A stretch of 7,829 bases of DNA, taken from contig DAZU01000119.1 in NCBI GenBank assembly GCA_002507425.1, forward strand, positions 1 through 7,829, given 5' to 3'. The stretch's first letter is position 1. Every line of letters starts with the position of its first letter. A program made the translations under genes and the position numbers. This DNA comes from Euryarchaeota archaeon UBA53 (lineage in GTDB: Archaea > Thermoplasmatota > Poseidoniia > Poseidoniales > Poseidoniaceae). Under the pieces are notes generated by a model that was not told where the DNA came from, made no database searches, and worked only from the letters and a program-made list of their open reading frames with translations. Shown here piece after piece: positions 1 to 6,807 of this stretch.

Positions 1-3000
1 GTGTGCAAGGTAGGACCATCTGTTCTAGAGCCATCTGCTCCTCCAGCAGGGTAGGCAAGATATCCTTTGTTTCCGTCCATTAATGCCGCTTCTCGGGTTA
101 CTTCCAACGTGAATTCACCCTCTGGGAGAATGTAAACACCGTTGTTGATACCATCGATGTAGGCATATTTCCCCTCCATTGCAACAGTATCGCCAGGGAA
201 TACGAATGCCAGTTCAATATCTTGGGAATAAGGTTCTGACATGTCGGTAAATGTGGGGCTTATTCCATTCCTGTAATCTAGTTGAATACCGTCACTGTAA
301 ACCCAACGTTGTTTGTGCCGACCACCAGACTCGCTCATTAGAGACGGATCTCTGTCCATATCTTTAATTCTCAATTGTGGCACATATGTAGTAGAACCAA
401 TACCCACAATGTCCCAATTCATTCTAATGGGTAAATCTAAGTAAAACTCATCTTCAAATGCGTCCACTAATCGACCACCATCCATTCGCAATACCTGAGG
501 ACCGTCACTATTGTTACCAGCTAGAATTATTTCGATATCCTGCGAATCAGTCCAAGCCGTTTCATTGCGTGGAGAGTAGTAGACCACCATGTTTTCTGGT
601 CCTAAATCTATCTCGAAATAATTTATATCTCTCCAACCATTTTCGTCTTTAGCTTCAACAATCAGATGATACTCATTACCAGCATACATGGTCATGTTCC
701 ACGGCCCTTGATAGAAAGGAGCGCCTTCATTCGGATTGTGCAAGCGATTACCAAACGAATCTTCTATGAAGAAATTCCTGATATTCGGAGTCTTTGCATC
801 CATTGATACATAAGTCACTAAATCTTCATCAAATCCTTCGACACCGCCGACAATTGCATTTCCACCAAGGTCAGCACCCTCAATGAATATGCTCACCTTT
901 CCAGGAGGATCTTGCCCTTTGTTGGCATCATCACTAAAGGTCCCTGTGTAGTTTGCAGTTGGTGAATTACCATCGCTATTGAGAATCAAAAGTGCGTACT
1001 CATCTGGATCTGCAATTCCATCCTGGTCTTGATCATGGTCGTATTCGACCCAGTAATACATATCTAAGGTTGGTGGAGGGGAGGGAATATCTTGTGCTAA
1101 CACTCTAACCTTCTGCTGTGAACTTGGTAAAACCCATGTATCATCGACTAACTCTCTCCAGTTTGTCCATATAGTTGGATCGTAATTGGATGCCTTTAGA
1201 ACTGATATATTCACTAAGGTTGGTGAGTATGTATCAATAGTCAGATTAAATGGTATGGCACAATCTGCATCTGATACTATTGGGGCGGGCGGGCATAGCG
1301 TATCTCCGCCTTGGTAACCATCAAGCATGAATCTGTATGTTGCTTGCCCAGCAGCCGTCGATCCAAGGTTTATTGCCCAGTTGAAGTTGCCACCAATTAC
1401 ACCAGATTGATTTGAAACCTCAACCCATTCTGAGACAAGAGTGCCATTTACCGTGTCAACATTCCATCTTTGAAGTGTCATGTTGTATGAGTTAGGATCG
1501 GGAGCAACATCAATTCCTTCTAGGCGAATACTTCCTACTAGCTTTATATCCTGATTTGAAGTTGCTGAGGTGAGATTTTGAGCAACTCCTCCACTATTTT
1601 GCAGCTCAAATGAGGCAATCATTGCATCGTTTTCTATTGCATTTCCATTAGCCGGAGCTAGAACGACAGCCCCCGGAATACCATTTACACCATTTGCTGC
1701 AATTAGACTTGCATAGAGTCTAAGTTCAGCTGTATCCTCCCATGCTGTGTTAATCCTAAATCTCCAAGTGACCTGCATCTCGTCTCCTACAATGGTGTAA
1801 GATGAAGCTTCCATTGTCACCAGATTCTCAGGATCATATTGTTCTGTAAACAACGACAATTCTGAGAATGCTAGTTCAACAACTCCACTTGTAGACTCCA
1901 TTCTTAGCCTAGCCTCAGCGAATGAAGTACCGGTTGTAGAATCAACACTATGAATTGAAATTGCTTCAATTATGTCACCGTTTGGATAGAGACCTGTTGG
2001 GTTTCCAGTTAGAGATAGAGACGAATCATAACCAGTTGATGTTGTTATTGACAAGTCAGATAACTCTACCGCACCACCACTTCCTGCTGATATTGAAAGA
2101 GGAACATCGACAGTCGGACCGCTACCTAATGCAATCCCCTGATTAAGCTCTCTGTCTAGGTATAGAGACCCATCAATGACGCCTTCCCAATCATAGATAA
2201 TATCCAAATCTCTAGCAGTCACATTTGTTCCACTTGCTGCATTTATGTTTGAAATATCAAATTGAAAAGTAACCCATGAATTTCCGTATTCGTCTACATA
2301 AGATGGTTGAACAAGAGGATTGCCGAGTAGTGAATTTAGAGCAGATTCTAAGTCAAACATAGGGAAGACTGTTTCGAAGGATATTAGAGACCTATTTTCC
2401 ATTTTACCAAAACTCACTTGTTGACCGCTAGCAGTAAGAGACAAATCAAAATCGCCAGCTGTGTTATTTGACATCTTAATATCTGCAGCCAAGACACTGG
2501 CTCCATATGGAAGCATGAATGCAGCACCTGTCGCTTCTCCGTTGAAATTCAGAATTAACATAGATTCATCCATAGCGTAGTTCACTCCTTCTGCATATCC
2601 AGCCAAGAACTTTGTTTGTCTACCAAACGCTCCAAATGCAGGCTCATCCATAGCCCATTCAACATCCCCATCATTGGCTATATCCATCTTTACAGAGGAG
2701 GCGCTGTGACCGAATTCTAAGTCAAACCACAGTTCAGATACACCGCAGGAATTATTGTATGATAGCGTAGATGCGAATCCGAAAATAGGTTTGTCTGATA
2801 CCCATTTCTGTCCAACTGTAAGGTTGTAAATCGAGTTATTTCTTAGAATCAATTGCACTAATGGAACTTCTGAACAATCGTCCAGCACTTCTGGTGTAAC
2901 TGCCAATATTGGTTGTGAAAATTTCGTGCTGTAATGCGGTGGATCATATGAATTATCTACTATTGTTGGTGTGTAAAATAGCGGCTCCCCATTTCCAGAT

Positions 3001-4478
3001 GTTTGCCATACTCCATCAAATATTCCTCCGCTTTGTATTGCACTGGTGTCATTCAACCCAGTCCCCACTCTTGTTCCAATGTTTATACCAAATAACTCAG
3101 CAGTCGACAATCGATATTGTCCGGTATCGAAATCAAAGCGTAGGTCGATTACAGGGTAATCTGAAGAATCTATGTCCCAGAGTTCTACAATAGGTCCTTG
3201 CAGCCCAGTCAATTGATTACCGTCATTATCCATCGCAATTTCGGTTGTTCCTGAACGCAAAACTGTGACTGTGAGAGAGTTCGTTGGAGTAGTTTCCTGT
3301 TCGATGGTCAGAATACCGTAACCATCGGGAAATCCAGGATTTGGAGATTGCTTTGGAGTGAAACCTTTGATAGTCATAGAACCAGACTGTGGTAGCGGGT
3401 CACCAATTCGGAAATCATCGATAAACCAGCCAGGCATTGTATTGTTTTGAGCTGCACCGATGCCGTTGTTATGACTCATAACAAATTTCAATTGAACGTA
3501 TTTGTGTATGTGTTGATTTAGATTAATAGCAAGTGTTGCCCATCCTGTAGGATTGGTAGCAGGATTTGTAGATTCTCCGCCCAGCGCGTAATCATTTCCT
3601 GTCAAGCCATCGCAATTTTGAATCCTACCATTTCCAATTCCAATAGGGTAAAGCCCATTTGCATATCCTACTCCTGTTGAGTTTGTTATGTCAAAGGGTA
3701 TGTAATTCCATCCAATATCTGGACCGGGGAATTGCGGGGAAGACGAATTTCTAACCATAACGTAAGCGCAGTCATAATATGTGTTGGTTGGATTTGCACC
3801 AGGGTTAGTTTGAGCCCAATGCAGACCATGCCAACTTGAGAATCGTGCAATGTGAGAGCTAGGATCTACCTCCATTTCAGGAGACATTAAACTGTATGAA
3901 AAGCCACCTCCTCCGTTGTCATTTGTGTAGTCATTATCAAAATCATAAATATTAGTTCCCCAACATTCATTGCCAGTGTTGCAGTTTTCGTTTAATATTG
4001 TTCCATCACCAAGAGATCCGTGCTGCCAGCCTTCGCCCATTGCTGATTGGGATAGGCCTGTTGTGATATCTTGGAAACCGGCATTGTCTCTTTCAAAGTC
4101 CGTTGAAAACCCACCACTCACGAGTTTTATAGTATCCTCTTGGTATGTAAAGTCGGTAAGTGTGGAAAACTCTGTTTGTTGATTATTAAAACTAGGGTCC
4201 CAAACATATTGTGCAGTATCACCATTTATTGTTGAATAGGTTTGATGTTTTGCCATGCCTGTTGATATACTCATAGAGGCACTTGTAACTGTATCTCCTG
4301 ATGGTAGGGTGACGGTCCCATCATCTGTATTTGTATACTCTGGGCTATCTCTGACCTCAACTGAAACCTCGGCTGCTCCGTTACTGAACATCGTGACATC
4401 AGCTGCTCCAGCAAGTGGAGTAAGTAACATCAAAGCAGTTAATACCAAAGCCGAGATTGTAGATTTTTTGTCATACAT
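1..4478 (-). CDS. Giant secreted surface protein (3' end outside window)
   Basis: The frame is open from an ATG at 4478 to the left edge: 1,492 codons plus two bases, no stop. An in-frame TAG at 4493-4491 limits the start; GTG at 4487 is the only alternative, and the ATG is preferred because GGTG lies 6 nt upstream. Residues 1-26 form a Sec signal peptide: KK at 4-5, a hydrophobic core at 8-22, and probable cleavage near AGAA (23-26). Residues about 121-359 resemble a jelly-roll (MAM-like) fold, with WGTN at 173-176 and GWFIDDFRIG at 350-359. The middle is beta-rich and Ig-like, for example around W905. Residues 1149-1160 match the calcium-loop pattern DxDxDGxxDxxE. I count eight cysteines (166, 172, 237, 289, 535, 578, 1062, 1073) and about 20 N-x-S/T sequons, as expected for an oxidised, N-glycosylated exterior protein. 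No protease or glycosidase active site was recognised. It may be an adhesin, an envelope protein or a polymer-binding protein; any C-terminal anchor lies outside the window. Confidence 0.9.
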   Translation of the reverse strand, partial: MYDKKSTISALVLTALMLLTPLAGAADVTMFSNGAAEVSVEVRDSPEYTNTDDGTVTLPSGDTVTSASMSISTGMAKHQTYSTINGDTAQYVWDPSFNNQQTEFSTLTDFTYQEDTIKLVSGGFSTDFERDNAGFQDITTGLSQSAMGEGWQHGSLGDGTILNENCNTGNECWGTNIYDFDNDYTNDNGGGGFSYSLMSPEMEVDPSSHIARFSSWHGLHWAQTNPGANPTNTYYDCAYVMVRNSSSPQFPGPDIGWNYIPFDITNSTGVGYANGLYPIGIGNGRIQNCDGLTGNDYALGGESTNPATNPTGWATLAINLNQHIHKYVQLKFVMSHNNGIGAAQNNTMPGWFIDDFRIGDPLPQSGSMTIKGFTPKQSPNPGFPDGYGILTIEQETTPTNSLTVTVLRSGTTEIAMDNDGNQLTGLQGPIVELWDIDSSDYPVIDLRFDFDTGQYRLSTAELFGINIGTRVGTGLNDTSAIQSGGIFDGVWQTSGNGEPLFYTPTIVDNSYDPPHYSTKFSQPILAVTPEVLDDCSEVPLVQLILRNNSIYNLTVGQKWVSDKPIFGFASTLSYNNSCGVSELWFDLEFGHSASSVKMDIANDGDVEWAMDEPAFGAFGRQTKFLAGYAEGVNYAMDESMLILNFNGEATGAAFMLPYGASVLAADIKMSNNTAGDFDLSLTASGQQVSFGKMENRSLISFETVFPMFDLESALNSLLGNPLVQPSYVDEYGNSWVTFQFDISNINAASGTNVTARDLDIIYDWEGVIDGSLYLDRELNQGIALGSGPTVDVPLSISAGSGGAVELSDLSITTSTGYDSSLSLTGNPTGLYPNGDIIEAISIHSVDSTTGTSFAEARLRMESTSGVVELAFSELSLFTEQYDPENLVTMEASSYTIVGDEMQVTWRFRINTAWEDTAELRLYASLIAANGVNGIPGAVVLAPANGNAIENDAMIASFELQNSGGVAQNLTSATSNQDIKLVGSIRLEGIDVAPDPNSYNMTLQRWNVDTVNGTLVSEWVEVSNQSGVIGGNFNWAINLGSTAAGQATYRFMLDGYQGGDTLCPPAPIVSDADCAIPFNLTIDTYSPTLVNISVLKASNYDPTIWTNWRELVDDTWVLPSSQQKVRVLAQDIPSPPPTLDMYYWVEYDHDQDQDGIADPDEYALLILNSDGNSPTANYTGTFSDDANKGQDPPGKVSIFIEGADLGGNAIVGGVEGFDEDLVTYVSMDAKTPNIRNFFIEDSFGNRLHNPNEGAPFYQGPWNMTMYAGNEYHLIVEAKDENGWRDINYFEIDLGPENMVVYYSPRNETAWTDSQDIEIILAGNNSDGPQVLRMDGGRLVDAFEDEFYLDLPIRMNWDIVGIGSTTYVPQLRIKDMDRDPSLMSESGGRHKQRWVYSDGIQLDYRNGISPTFTDMSEPYSQDIELAFVFPGDTVAMEGKYAYIDGINNGVYILPEGEFTLEVTREAALMDGNKGYLAYPAGGADGSRTDGPTLH

Positions 4479-4484
4479 TGTTCG

Positions 4485-4488
4485 CACC
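4485..4488 (-). promoter_or_regulatory. Shine-Dalgarno-like GGTG of the surface-protein gene
   Basis: On the minus strand the sequence reads GGTG CGAACA ATG, so a GGTG core sits 6 nt before the ATG at 4478. This is a normal archaeal spacing and supports that ATG over the GTG at 4487, which overlaps the motif. Confidence 0.55.
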
Positions 4489-4514
4489 GTCTAACATTCC
4501 CAAACAAGACAGAC

Positions 4515-4522
4515 ATAAAATA
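4515..4522 (-). promoter_or_regulatory. TATA-like box of the surface-protein gene
   Basis: The minus strand reads TATTTTAT, centred about 40 bp ahead of the ATG at 4478. With the usual archaeal TATA-to-start distance of about 26 bp, transcription would begin near 4492 and give a leader of about 13 nt containing the GGTG motif. The bases just upstream, where the TFB recognition element would lie, are CGTGGG and run directly into the G/C hairpin. The box is called by eye; the start site is predicted. Confidence 0.5.
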
Positions 4523-4542
4523 CCCACGGGGGGGTGTATAGC

Positions 4543-4569
4543 CGGGTACCCCCCTATGGGGGGGACCCG
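4543..4569. repeat. Strong G/C hairpin next to the surface-gene promoter
   Basis: The left arm reads CGGGTACCCCCC (4543-4554), the loop is TAT (4555-4557), and the right arm is 4558-4569. Six C:G pairs next to the loop are followed by one A-G mismatch and then six more pairs, so 12 of 13 possible positions including the outer C:G are accounted for with one mismatch. An alternative fold pairs GGGGGGT (4529-4535) with ACCCCCC (4548-4554), so the two are mutually exclusive. GGGTACCC at 4544-4551 is itself a perfect palindrome. The element lies immediately upstream of the surface-gene TATA-like box, so it is likely outside the predicted transcripts and would act as DNA (operator, insulator or cruciform). 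Function is inferred; the symmetry is seen. Confidence 0.75.
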
Positions 4570-4586
4570 ATGCAATTCTTTGTCAG

Positions 4587-4599
4587 AGTTAGACTAACT
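4587..4599. promoter_or_regulatory. 13-bp perfect dyad, candidate operator
   Basis: AGTTAG and CTAACT are exact reverse complements around a single central A. A 6-1-6 dyad of this type suits a dimeric helix-turn-helix regulator. It sits between the G/C hairpin and the thioesterase promoter, so it could affect either gene. A dyad of this length can also occur by chance. Confidence 0.35.
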
Positions 4600-4708
4600 A
4601 AATTTGAAGTACCTTTGCTGGATAAAAAAACTCTAGACTTGCAGATATAATTAATTTTTTTAATGGTAAATGAAAATCAACACCCTAAACTATCAAATCT
4701 TTAATGAA

Positions 4709-4716
4709 TTTAATAC
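4709..4716 (+). promoter_or_regulatory. TATA-like box of the thioesterase gene
   Basis: TTTAATAC is centred about 40 bp ahead of the ATG at 4752, the same spacing as the TATA-like box of the divergent gene. It predicts transcription starting near 4739 and a leader of about 13 nt. The earlier in-frame ATG at 4704 would then lie upstream of the box. Other AT-rich candidates exist, for example around 4643-4658, so this is tentative. Confidence 0.35.
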
Positions 4717-4751
4717 ATCAATTCAAATTTTATTACTTACTGGCAGCGAAT

Positions 4752-5213
4752 ATGGAACCTCACAGCAATGAGCCAGTTACCCTGATTGAAGAAATATTTC
4801 CTCAGGACACAAATGCATACAACACACTCTTCGGAGGCAGGTTACTTTCTTTGATGGACAAAGCAGCAGGAATAGTGTGTGCAAAGTTTGCGCACAGAGA
4901 ATTTGTCACAATATCAATTGATACTCTTGAATTCAAAGCGCCAGCAAAACAGGGAGACCTTGTTGAGGTAACCGGAAAGGTCATCTTCACTTCCAGTCGC
5001 ACAGCTTGTGCAAAGGTGACAGCATGGGCGATGAGTAAATCCGATTGGAGCAGGAAAGAAATTTGCAAAGGATACTTTTTCATGATTGCAATAGATTCGA
5101 TGATGCGGCCTATTCCAATTCCTCAGTTTACGCCTGTTAGCGATGAGGAAAAAAACGACTGGGAAGTCGCTAAAGGAATCAGAGAGCACATGCTCTCACA
5201 GAGAGATAAATGA
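4752..5213 (+). CDS. Acyl-CoA thioesterase, single hotdog domain (YciA/ACOT type)
   Basis: This 153-residue cytoplasmic enzyme is predicted to hydrolyse acyl-CoA to free acid and CoA. The family signature spans residues 19-40: DTNAYNTLFGG, then a helix with LLSLMDKAAG. D36 aligns with the catalytic Asp of bacterial YciA (Asp44 in the Haemophilus protein). A central strand region (about 51-75, FVTISIDTLEFKAP then GDLVEV) and SSRTACAKVTAW (81-92) match the hotdog core and the CoA-contacting segment. The usual glycine in the N-x-N-G-x-x-FGG signature is Asn (N24). Single-domain members are about 130-170 residues and usually form hexamers. An ATG at 4704 would add 16 residues, but they match nothing in the family and lie upstream of the likely promoter, so the start at 4752 is preferred. 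No strong Shine-Dalgarno is seen. The chain-length preference cannot be read from the sequence; a role in fatty-acid or branched-chain CoA turnover is possible. Confidence 0.88.
   Translation: MEPHSNEPVTLIEEIFPQDTNAYNTLFGGRLLSLMDKAAGIVCAKFAHREFVTISIDTLEFKAPAKQGDLVEVTGKVIFTSSRTACAKVTAWAMSKSDWSRKEICKGYFFMIAIDSMMRPIPIPQFTPVSDEEKNDWEVAKGIREHMLSQRDK
5182..5197. repeat. 16-bp inverted repeat at the convergent gene ends
   Basis: GAGAGCA (5182-5188) and TGCTCTC (5191-5197) are perfect reverse complements separated by CA. The element lies in the last codons of the thioesterase gene and 17-32 bp beyond the stop of the opposing membrane-protein gene. RNA from either strand could fold here. No T-run follows on either strand, so a classical terminator is not supported; it may mark or stabilise a 3' end. 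Confidence 0.45.
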
Positions 5214-6728
5214 TTATTCATCTATCCTAGGAAGGGACTCAACATCCTCACGTGCCTTCGAACCCGAACTTATCATTTCAGAGAAGGTAGAAGGTATAGT
5301 TAGCTCCGGGCTTATGTGAGAAAGCATAGTATCTATCTCCTCATCACTAACTACTCCTCCATTACTTTTTGCGATGTTTTGTATAGATTGAGCAATCTGA
5401 GCCTGACGATTGTTTTCAGACTGAACTCTAAGTGATTCTGTCGTGGAATTTTTCCTTCTACGTATTCTTCTAGTAAGTTTGGAGGCACTTCCTAGTGCTG
5501 GATTAACTAATAATTCAGAAATAACCGACTTTGGTGAAATTCTCCCAGTTCTACCCTTCCGGAATTTCAGTCTGTTTGTTACAGGCATTGATTTTAATTT
5601 TCTTATATTCGGATACTTGTCGGATTGTTTTTCTTCTTCGATAATTATTTCACCATCAACAATGTTTTCTTTACGAGATGCCTCAACTAGCGATTTAGGC
5701 TGCTCTTGCTCCTCTTTAACCAGAGGTGAATCAGGAAAAGAGAATTCGTTTGAAACTGCTCCTGGAATATGTGCGCCATCCGCTCCGTAGAATGATGGCA
5801 GGAAATTATTGGGAAGGGGACTTGGACTAGGATTATTTATCGGAGGGCCCATATTAGCAGCTGGATAGTTTTGTTCAATCATACCGTAAGATGGCATATT
5901 TCCAATTTCGTTTCTATGAACATAGTTAGTGGCAGGCTTTGATTCTGGACTTTGCCAACTGTTCTGAATTACTTGATTTCTTTGGGTTACTAGATTCTGT
6001 CGGGACCTTTCCATAAGACCGGGCGGCATTTGAGGTTCATCCGTAGCCAAGCTTTCGTCTTCCCACATAGGTAGATCTAAGTCCACTATTTCATTTTCAA
6101 AATCCTCGGACATAGATGGATTGATATTATCATAATCTTCCATTGAATCTATGAAAGTAGTAATCGAATTAGAGGGAAATATTTCTGGCAGGTTAGGTGT
6201 AATTTCAGTAAAATCTGAATTTTCAAACCTTGGATATTCTGAGTCACTTACAATACCATCAACAATTTCCCTTGCTTCGCTTATACTCAATCCATTTTGT
6301 AACTGTTGGATGAAAGCACAAAGTTTGATCATAGCGATATCTGAACCGAAAACTGTGTGACAATCTTTCGCCTTAGTGTCTATCGTTAAGGTTGGTCTGC
6401 GAGTAAAAAAATGTGAGGCTGCTAGAACAATTCCTGCAGCTCCAAAGAAAGCTTGGAGTTTGCCTACAACACCTCTCCAAGCGACCCAAATAAGAATTAA
6501 TCCAACAGATGCAAGCCACCCAGGAACAAGCGTCGTGTTATGATGGTGAACCCTTTGAATTGCCTTGATTTTTATGTCAAGTGCCTGCCCGTCTTTAGAT
6601 TCGAAAGATAGTTGGTTTTCCTTTAGGGTGGCTCTAACCTTACCCCTAACTCCACCCAGTGACAAGGAGCGGAATCTAACCTCCTCTCCATTGACACTGA
6701 GCCCATCTGGCTTTGTGTCCATTAGCAT
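5214..6728 (-). CDS. Membrane-hairpin protein with PH-like N-terminus and disordered charged tail
   Basis: This 504-residue protein matches no named family that I recognise. Residues about 15-60 look like beta strands (RFRSLSLGG, KVRATL, QLSFES, ALDIKIKAIQRV). They are followed by two membrane segments, about 67-87 and 91-108, joined by a short basic turn. Residues 112-145 return to strand-turn-helix (PTLTIDTK, CHTVFGSD, then an amphipathic helix ending FIQQLQNG). That order suggests a bacterial-type PH domain split by a membrane hairpin. Residues 160-240 are strongly acidic; 241-335 are rich in Asn, Pro, Gln and Ser; 371-428 are strongly basic (RKLK, RLKFRKGR, RRIRRRK). Residues 460-470 read VSDEEIDTMLS, a short helical motif. 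With both ends cytoplasmic it could tether a regulatory or nucleic-acid-binding tail to the membrane. The ATG at 6722 (M3) is an equally good start; an in-frame TGA at 6746-6744 rules out a longer one. Its stop abuts the thioesterase stop with no gap. Confidence 0.8.
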   Translation of the reverse strand: MLMDTKPDGLSVNGEEVRFRSLSLGGVRGKVRATLKENQLSFESKDGQALDIKIKAIQRVHHHNTTLVPGWLASVGLILIWVAWRGVVGKLQAFFGAAGIVLAASHFFTRRPTLTIDTKAKDCHTVFGSDIAMIKLCAFIQQLQNGLSISEAREIVDGIVSDSEYPRFENSDFTEITPNLPEIFPSNSITTFIDSMEDYDNINPSMSEDFENEIVDLDLPMWEDESLATDEPQMPPGLMERSRQNLVTQRNQVIQNSWQSPESKPATNYVHRNEIGNMPSYGMIEQNYPAANMGPPINNPSPSPLPNNFLPSFYGADGAHIPGAVSNEFSFPDSPLVKEEQEQPKSLVEASRKENIVDGEIIIEEEKQSDKYPNIRKLKSMPVTNRLKFRKGRTGRISPKSVISELLVNPALGSASKLTRRIRRRKNSTTESLRVQSENNRQAQIAQSIQNIAKSNGGVVSDEEIDTMLSHISPELTIPSTFSEMISSGSKAREDVESLPRIDE

Positions 6729-6807
6729 CCCAGTATAGCCAAGTCAATCTCATGGTTATGAACCCACCGTTTACACAAATACTTGTGGTGTAGTTATTCG
6801 CACTGAA
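6729..6807 (-). other. 79-bp spacer between two co-directional genes
   Basis: The spacer separates the pseudo-GTPase stop from the membrane-protein start. It contains a weak inverted repeat, CACAA-ATAC-TTGTG (6774-6787), and GGGA on the minus strand just before the M3 start, which could serve as a ribosome site. No clear TATA box or T-run is seen, so read-through as an operon and a separate promoter both remain possible. Confidence 0.4.

Larger units (their letters stand above)
4479..4751. other. Divergent intergenic control region
   Basis: This 273-bp stretch separates the start codons of the divergently transcribed surface-protein and thioesterase genes. Its surface-gene side is dominated by G7, C6 and G7 runs at 4528-4564, in sharp contrast with the AT-rich DNA from 4600 to 4740. 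It contains one TATA-like box for each gene, a G/C hairpin and a 13-bp dyad, annotated separately. I see no tRNA, no convincing small ORF and no riboswitch fold. Confidence 0.8.

Noticed and set aside
458..652. Plus-strand 64-residue frame
   Set aside because: It is antisense to the surface-protein gene, with low-complexity His/Pro/Leu composition and no support.
1955..3193. Plus-strand frames at 1955-2146 and 2909-3193
   Set aside because: They lie wholly inside the long minus-strand surface-protein frame, have no family resemblance and show skewed composition typical of antisense frames.
3970..4494. Plus-strand frames at 3970-4182 and 4255-4494
   Set aside because: They are antisense to the N-terminal part of the surface-protein gene, whose signal peptide and domain motifs identify the true strand.
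4543..4569. G/C hairpin as an intrinsic terminator
   Set aside because: It lies in a divergent region upstream of both genes with no transcript predicted to enter it and no T-run directly after either arm, so a regulatory or repeat role is more likely.
4802..5189. Minus-strand frames opposite the thioesterase
   Set aside because: The plus-strand product has clear hotdog motifs; the minus frames have none.
5443..6360. Plus-strand frames at 5443-5790 and 6151-6360
   Set aside because: They are antisense to the tail of the membrane protein and have no recognisable domain, membrane segment or plausible promoter.
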